Shown here in pieces: positions 5,277-9,502 of a stretch of DNA of 9,502 nucleotides (positions are counted from its first letter, which is position 1; every line of letters starts with the position of its first letter). The position numbers and the translations under genes were made by a program. Below the pieces are notes generated by a model. That model was not told the DNA's origin, did no database searches, and saw only the letters and a list, made by a program, of their open reading frames with translations. Origin of the DNA: CAIOZW01 sp049318845 (GTDB lineage Bacteria; Acidobacteriota; Blastocatellia; RBC074); contig JBMOFH010000142.1 of the NCBI GenBank assembly GCA_049318845.1, forward strand, positions 1 through 9,502. Direction: 5' to 3'.

Positions 5277-8200
5277 TGCAAAATGATCATGATGAGCCAA
5301 AGGGACCAGAGGAGCTGGAAAATGGGCAGCCGGAAGGGAACGACTGCTTTCCTGAGTCACTTCACTCAAAGCGGCTGAAAGATACTTACGAAAAGATTGT
5401 CGAATGGGACCCGCTCGAATGGCCACGCCTACTTGAAGACTACTGTGTTGACGACCCGCTGCTCCGCTATGAGTTGTTGGAACTCCTCCGCATGCTGCCG
5501 CAGTCTGAAAATTTCATCGAGAAACCACTGACAGAGGATCGGGAGCTCTTCTCAAGCATCATCCAGTCGATCCTGAACGGACGTCGGATTGGAAACTATG
5601 AAGTGATCGAGGAGGTCGGGAGTGGTGGGATGGGGGCCGTCTACCGCGCATTTCGTGCCGACCACGAGTATTACAACGAGGTTGCGATTAAGCTTGTCTG
5701 GCCGGGGCTTGATAAGGACGAGGTGCTGCGCGCTTTCAGGCAGGAGCGGCAGATTCAGGCCAGTCTCAACCATCCGTACATTGCGCGGCTGCTCGACGGT
5801 GGAACGACGGAGGATGGGTGGCCATATTTCGTGATGGAGTATGTTGACGGCCTGCCGCTGACAACATACTGTAACCGTCACCGACTTTCGGTCAGCGACC
5901 GGCTTGGGCTTTTTGAGCAGGTTTGTGAGGCGGTCAGTTTCGCGCACGAGCGAAACATCGTTCATCGTGACCTGAAGCCGGGGAACATTTTCGTCACCGA
6001 TCTTCGAGGACGGGATCTGGCAGAGGTTCGACTGCTCGATTTCGGGATTGCGAAGATTCTTGATCCCGCTGACAATCCGGAGATGATGCGCCGGACGCAG
6101 ACCCGTTTTCAGGCCATGACGCCGGAGTATGCCAGTCCGGAGCAGATCTGTGGCAAGAGTAACGATATCACACCAGCGTCGGATATCTATTCGCTGGGAA
6201 TTGTGCTTTACGAACTGCTGACCGGGGTTCATCCATTGACCCGTTTTCGGAAAGAGCCGCGTTCGCTCCATGATGTTATGGAATCGATCAAGTACGAGGA
6301 GCCGATCAGACCAAGCCGCATCTGGTCTCATTATTCTCAACAAGAAGATGCCCCGTCAAAAGCTGTTTTGCCGGAGGCCATTCTGAAGGCAGAGCCTGAC
6401 GGAGCCACAGATGCCGGTATTGATCCGAAGGATCAGGTGAATGAGGGGGAAGACGCTCCGAAGTCGATCGCCAATGACCGTGAATCGACCCCGGAGAAAC
6501 TGGGAAGGCGGCTTAAAGGGGATCTGGATGCAATTATTCTCAAGGCGCTGCGTAAGGATCCGGCGGATCGGTATGCGACCGTATCCGAACTGCGCGAAGA
6601 CATCCGCCGTCATCGCGACGGGTTGCCGGTGCTGGCCCGCCGCGGGGCGCGCGGCTACCAGGTGCGGACATTTCTCAAGCGCTACCGCAACCTGATATTG
6701 TTCGCCGGACTACTGCTGTCGGTATTGATCATCACGGGAGGATTCATTTTTTACCGTGAGTATCGGCGGTCAGTGAATGAGCTTGCCGCGCGGCGTGGAG
6801 CCTACTCAACCCGCCTCGGTGAGGCAAAGGCAGATCTCGTTACCGGGAATATCGATCGCTTCGAAAAGATTCTCGGTGAGGTTCGTGCCGACAATTATTC
6901 TGATGGGCAGCAGAATCCGCCTGGGTTTGAATGGCGCTACCTCTGGCGCGAAATTCATCGGGAGCGCCTGACGCTGTCGCATGCAAAGGATGTCATCTTC
7001 TTCTACTTCCTTGATCAGAACACGAAGATTGGAACAATAGAATGCGGGATCAGTAATTCTGATGGCCGGGGTATCATCACTTACGGCGACTGTACCGGCC
7101 GCATCAGGGATGTCGGAACGGGAAGGTCGATTCTTGAGCAGCGGTTGAGTAATCAATTCCTGATGGTAAGCAACCTTACCGGGCACGATCAGGGGAAGAA
7201 CCTGATGCTCTTTTACGAGGCTGACAAGACGCGGGTTTGGGATTTCGATACCAACACTTTCCCGCCTTTGAATAGTGTCACCATTCCTGGATCCTATCCG
7301 ATCAGGATGCTCTCGAACAGATATACTGCCCGTGGGATGAAGGACGGTAGAGTCTTGATCAACCGAATGTTCGGCGGGGGTGCCGTCGCGACTCTTAAAT
7401 CTTCCGGGAAAGAGGAGTCGGCCAGAAACGATTTGGGCTGGGTCGAAGAGGTGTTGAACTCGGAATCGGGAAACCTCGCCCTGGTCAAGAACACTTTTGG
7501 TGAGATCAGTGCGTGGGATCTGGTGTCTGGCAGATATCTGAATTCGCTTTATCCTGAAGGACGGATTGGTCAGACCTGGGTGGACTGGGAATCAAACCGG
7601 TTACTGGCGCTGAGTGGCGGTCGCGAGCTGGGGGAGGCAAAGGCGATCAGTGTCTGGGATCTCCAAAATTTCAAAAAAATCGGTTATGTCACGGAGCCGA
7701 CCGATAGCATTGCGGTCTTCCGACTGTTAAAGCCACAATCACAGATCCTGGTAGGGCTTAAAAATGGGACGATCCAGATTCGGAAGGTTCCATCGCTCGG
7801 GCTGGATGCCTCATTCGAAGCGCATCAGGACTGGGTTAACGATATTACGGTCTCGAATGGTTCCGGCAGTAGTTTCTATCTGACTGCCAGCAATGACCGG
7901 ACATTCAAGGTCTGGGAGACGGGCAGTAACCGGCTCGTAACAGTGGTTCGCGGCCATCGTGGCGATGTATCGCGGCTGATTTTGAGCAACGATAATCGCC
8001 AGATGATCAGTTCGAGTCGGGATCGCAGACTGAAGATATGGGGAGTCGGTTCGTTCTTTGCGCCGGAGGTGATCAACGCGCATGAGAACAATATCTATAC
8101 AATTGCCTATTCGCCGGATGGTCGAAGGCTGGCGACCGGAAGCGAGGATGGAACGGCGAGGGTCTGGGATGTCGCCACCGGACGGCGGCTCGCGACCCTG

Positions 8201-9034
8201 AGAGGCGGCGGCGGAAATATCCTGCGTGTCGCCTTTGTGCCCAATCCGCGACCGATAGGTTCCGACCCGAAGCGCGAGTCGGGATCGAAACAGGATTCAG
8301 TGGGGGACGATCTACTGGTGACGACCGGGGCGGATGGACTGGTCAGGATCTGGGATCTGCGGACTGAACTCGAATTGCAGCGTTTTGCCGGTCACACTAA
8401 GCAGATTCACGATCTGGCCTTTTCACCCGATGGCAGACTCCTCGCGACGGCGAGCGATGATCAGACCGTCAGGCTCTGGGATACACTCACCGGCCGACTA
8501 ATCCGGACGATGACCGGATATTCGCGTGAGGTCTCCGCCGTTGCTTTTTCACCTGATGGGCGGTGGCTGGCAACCGGAGGTTGGGAAGCGCCAGTACTGA
8601 TCCGCAATGTCGAGACCGGCGAGATTGTGCGAAGCCTTGTCGGTCACACCGCACAAGTCTGGTCGGTCCAGTTTTCACCCGATGGACGATCGCTGGCGAG
8701 TGCCGGACAAGATGCGAAGATCATCATCTGGGATCCACTGACCGGAGATAAGAAGCATGTGCTCAGTGGCCATTTCGATGAGATCTTTTCGGTCGCCTTT
8801 GCGCCTGATGGACGACGGATCGCCTCGGCCAGTAATGACAGAACCGTCAGGCTCTGGGATCCCGAGACTGGCCAGGAGATGTTCAAGTTCCAGGATCACA
8901 GCAATCAGGTCTATGCGGTCGCCTTCGCGCCGGACGGGCAGACTCTTGCTTCTGGTAGTTGGGATCGGACGGTCAGATTCTATCGAGCCTCCCCGGTCGA
9001 GGAGATAATTCGGGCCGAAAAGCCACGTGACTGA
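5276..9034 (+). CDS. Transmembrane Ser/Thr protein kinase with C-terminal WD40 propellers
   Basis: A 1252-residue Hanks-type kinase. Residues 30-100 form the helical leader common in this family, ending in the FIEKP motif. The kinase domain (about 108-450) has the glycine loop GSGGMG (115-120), Lys139 in VAIK, Glu157, the catalytic HRDLKPGN (Asp232, Asn237), DFG (Asp255), TPEYASPEQ (282-290) and SDIYSLG, so it should be active. A long acidic, low-complexity insert lies at about 350-408 before LKGDLDAIILKALRKDP. A single membrane helix (472-493) follows a basic stretch. A linker with FEWRYLW (551-557) leads to six or so degenerate blades (565-845). These are followed by nine clearer WD40 repeats (846-1237) with SPDG and RLWD motifs; together they suggest two propellers. 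With the kinase in the cytoplasm the propellers would be periplasmic sensors or scaffolds. Its likely target is the divergent sigma factor. Confidence 0.95.
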   Translation: MQNDHDEPKGPEELENGQPEGNDCFPESLHSKRLKDTYEKIVEWDPLEWPRLLEDYCVDDPLLRYELLELLRMLPQSENFIEKPLTEDRELFSSIIQSILNGRRIGNYEVIEEVGSGGMGAVYRAFRADHEYYNEVAIKLVWPGLDKDEVLRAFRQERQIQASLNHPYIARLLDGGTTEDGWPYFVMEYVDGLPLTTYCNRHRLSVSDRLGLFEQVCEAVSFAHERNIVHRDLKPGNIFVTDLRGRDLAEVRLLDFGIAKILDPADNPEMMRRTQTRFQAMTPEYASPEQICGKSNDITPASDIYSLGIVLYELLTGVHPLTRFRKEPRSLHDVMESIKYEEPIRPSRIWSHYSQQEDAPSKAVLPEAILKAEPDGATDAGIDPKDQVNEGEDAPKSIANDRESTPEKLGRRLKGDLDAIILKALRKDPADRYATVSELREDIRRHRDGLPVLARRGARGYQVRTFLKRYRNLILFAGLLLSVLIITGGFIFYREYRRSVNELAARRGAYSTRLGEAKADLVTGNIDRFEKILGEVRADNYSDGQQNPPGFEWRYLWREIHRERLTLSHAKDVIFFYFLDQNTKIGTIECGISNSDGRGIITYGDCTGRIRDVGTGRSILEQRLSNQFLMVSNLTGHDQGKNLMLFYEADKTRVWDFDTNTFPPLNSVTIPGSYPIRMLSNRYTARGMKDGRVLINRMFGGGAVATLKSSGKEESARNDLGWVEEVLNSESGNLALVKNTFGEISAWDLVSGRYLNSLYPEGRIGQTWVDWESNRLLALSGGRELGEAKAISVWDLQNFKKIGYVTEPTDSIAVFRLLKPQSQILVGLKNGTIQIRKVPSLGLDASFEAHQDWVNDITVSNGSGSSFYLTASNDRTFKVWETGSNRLVTVVRGHRGDVSRLILSNDNRQMISSSRDRRLKIWGVGSFFAPEVINAHENNIYTIAYSPDGRRLATGSEDGTARVWDVATGRRLATLRGGGGNILRVAFVPNPRPIGSDPKRESGSKQDSVGDDLLVTTGADGLVRIWDLRTELELQRFAGHTKQIHDLAFSPDGRLLATASDDQTVRLWDTLTGRLIRTMTGYSREVSAVAFSPDGRWLATGGWEAPVLIRNVETGEIVRSLVGHTAQVWSVQFSPDGRSLASAGQDAKIIIWDPLTGDKKHVLSGHFDEIFSVAFAPDGRRIASASNDRTVRLWDPETGQEMFKFQDHSNQVYAVAFAPDGQTLASGSWDRTVRFYRASPVEEIIRAEKPRD

Positions 9035-9046
9035 CCTTGGTCAGTC
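9029..9046. terminator. Short palindrome over the kinase stop codon
   Basis: GACTGACC (9029-9036) and GGTCAGTC (9039-9046) are perfect complements with a TT spacer, giving a 7-bp stem with a 4-base loop. It spans the TGA at 9032-9034. No T run follows, so a terminator role is uncertain. Confidence 0.35.
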
Positions 9047-9208
9047 CGGCCAGACTTTCAGCGTCGCCCCTCCATCGCCGCAGGGGGAGAATGCGGGATA
9101 GCTCTTCTGCCCCGGCAGGGTTACGCCCCCGCAGGGTTACCATGGATGACACGTGGAAAGTTCCGTGTCCTGATTCAAATGAGAGTTGAGGAGAGCAGGG
9201 ATAAGCAG
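9047..9208. other. Spacer between kinase and acetyltransferase genes
   Basis: GC-rich, no gene seen. GCAGGGTTAC occurs twice with a 16-bp period (9115-9124 and 9131-9140), and a small CTGC/GCAG stem lies at 9107-9118. The acetyltransferase frame stays open through part of this spacer, with ATGs in frame at 9146 and 9179. Confidence 0.45.
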
Positions 9209-9502
9209 ATGGAAGATGTGACAATCAGGCGGGCGGTTCCGGGTGATGCAGAGCTTCTTGCCGAGCTTGGGGCAAAGATCTTTCGCGATACTTTCGCCGA
9301 ATTCAATACGGTGGAGGACATGGCAGAGTACCTGTCTGGCAGCTTCAGCCCTGCTATTCAGGCAGCGGAGATCGCCGAGCCGGACTCATATTTCCTGATT
9401 GCGACGATTGGTGATGAGCCGGCGGGCTATGCGCGGCTGAGTTTTGGGCCGCCTCCTGAAGGTGCACGGACTCCTGATCGCGGGATGGTGAGACCTCACG
9501 AG
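9209..9502 (+). CDS. GNAT-family N-acetyltransferase, N-terminal part, cut by window edge
   Basis: 98 codons are visible and the frame is open at the right edge. The start MEDVTIRRAVPGDAELLAELG matches the first strand and helix of GNAT enzymes, which transfer the acetyl group of acetyl-CoA to an amine. It continues with FRDTFAEFNTVEDMAEYL and then SYFLIATIGDEPAGYARLSFG (residues 62-82), the strand pair that precedes the acetyl-CoA binding loop. The Q/RxxGxG/A loop itself lies outside the window, so activity and substrate cannot be judged. ATG 9209 is preferred because AGGG lies 8 bases upstream and the fold begins right after it. In-frame ATGs at 9179 and 9146 would add 10 or 21 charged residues that do not look like part of the domain. 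It is on the same strand as the kinase, 174 bases downstream, so cotranscription is possible but not indicated. Confidence 0.8.
   Translation, partial: MEDVTIRRAVPGDAELLAELGAKIFRDTFAEFNTVEDMAEYLSGSFSPAIQAAEIAEPDSYFLIATIGDEPAGYARLSFGPPPEGARTPDRGMVRPHE

Noticed and set aside
5552..6343. 263-residue minus-strand frame within the kinase gene
   Set aside because: It is antisense to the conserved catalytic motifs of the kinase and shows no family resemblance.
1..9502. Mobile element or horizontally acquired island
   Set aside because: No integrase, transposase, tRNA attachment site or abrupt change of base composition is visible; all genes fit the same phylum-level repertoire.

Overview
The window looks like a chromosomal stretch from an Acidobacteriota-type bacterium, possibly class Blastocatellia. 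This rests on family content, not on a marker gene. An Oar-like TonB-dependent receptor with a carboxypeptidase-regulatory domain, an ECF sigma factor of the LQPTALVHE type, a Ser/Thr kinase fused to WD40 propellers, and a secreted FG-GAP/CRTAC1-like protein are all families that are typically expanded in that phylum. Base composition is moderately GC-rich and even. I see no rRNA, tRNA, CRISPR array, transposase or integrase.

Layout. Positions 1-421 (minus) hold the N-terminal part of an exported FG-GAP/VCBS (CRTAC1-like) protein that runs off the left edge. Positions 422-1072 are a 650-bp gap without a convincing protein gene. It carries an inverted repeat with a promoter-like TTGACA element, a 12-bp triple tandem repeat that folds into a T-tract terminator, and a promoter plus inverted repeat just before the next gene. 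Positions 1073-4351 (plus) encode a complete 1092-residue outer-membrane TonB-dependent receptor. It ends at a near-perfect hairpin. Positions 4400-4549 separate convergent genes and contain a 13-bp triple repeat and a second hairpin. Positions 4550-5110 (minus) encode the ECF sigma factor. Positions 5111-5275 are a divergent promoter region, including 2.5 copies of a 17-bp repeat that run into the next start codon. Positions 5276-9034 (plus) encode a 1252-residue membrane kinase with a C-terminal WD40 sensor region. From 9209 to the right edge is the start of a GNAT acetyltransferase.

How the genes may work together. The central unit is the divergent sigma factor/kinase pair. The sigma factor lacks the acidic motif normally found in region 2.2 and has a threonine there (Thr51). 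This matches the class of ECF factors that are switched on by phosphorylation from a neighbouring Hanks-type kinase, not by release from an anti-sigma factor; no anti-sigma gene is visible. The kinase has all catalytic motifs, one membrane segment and probably two periplasmic propellers, so the pair reads as a transmembrane signal-to-transcription switch. Whether the receptor next door belongs to its regulon is an inference from position only.
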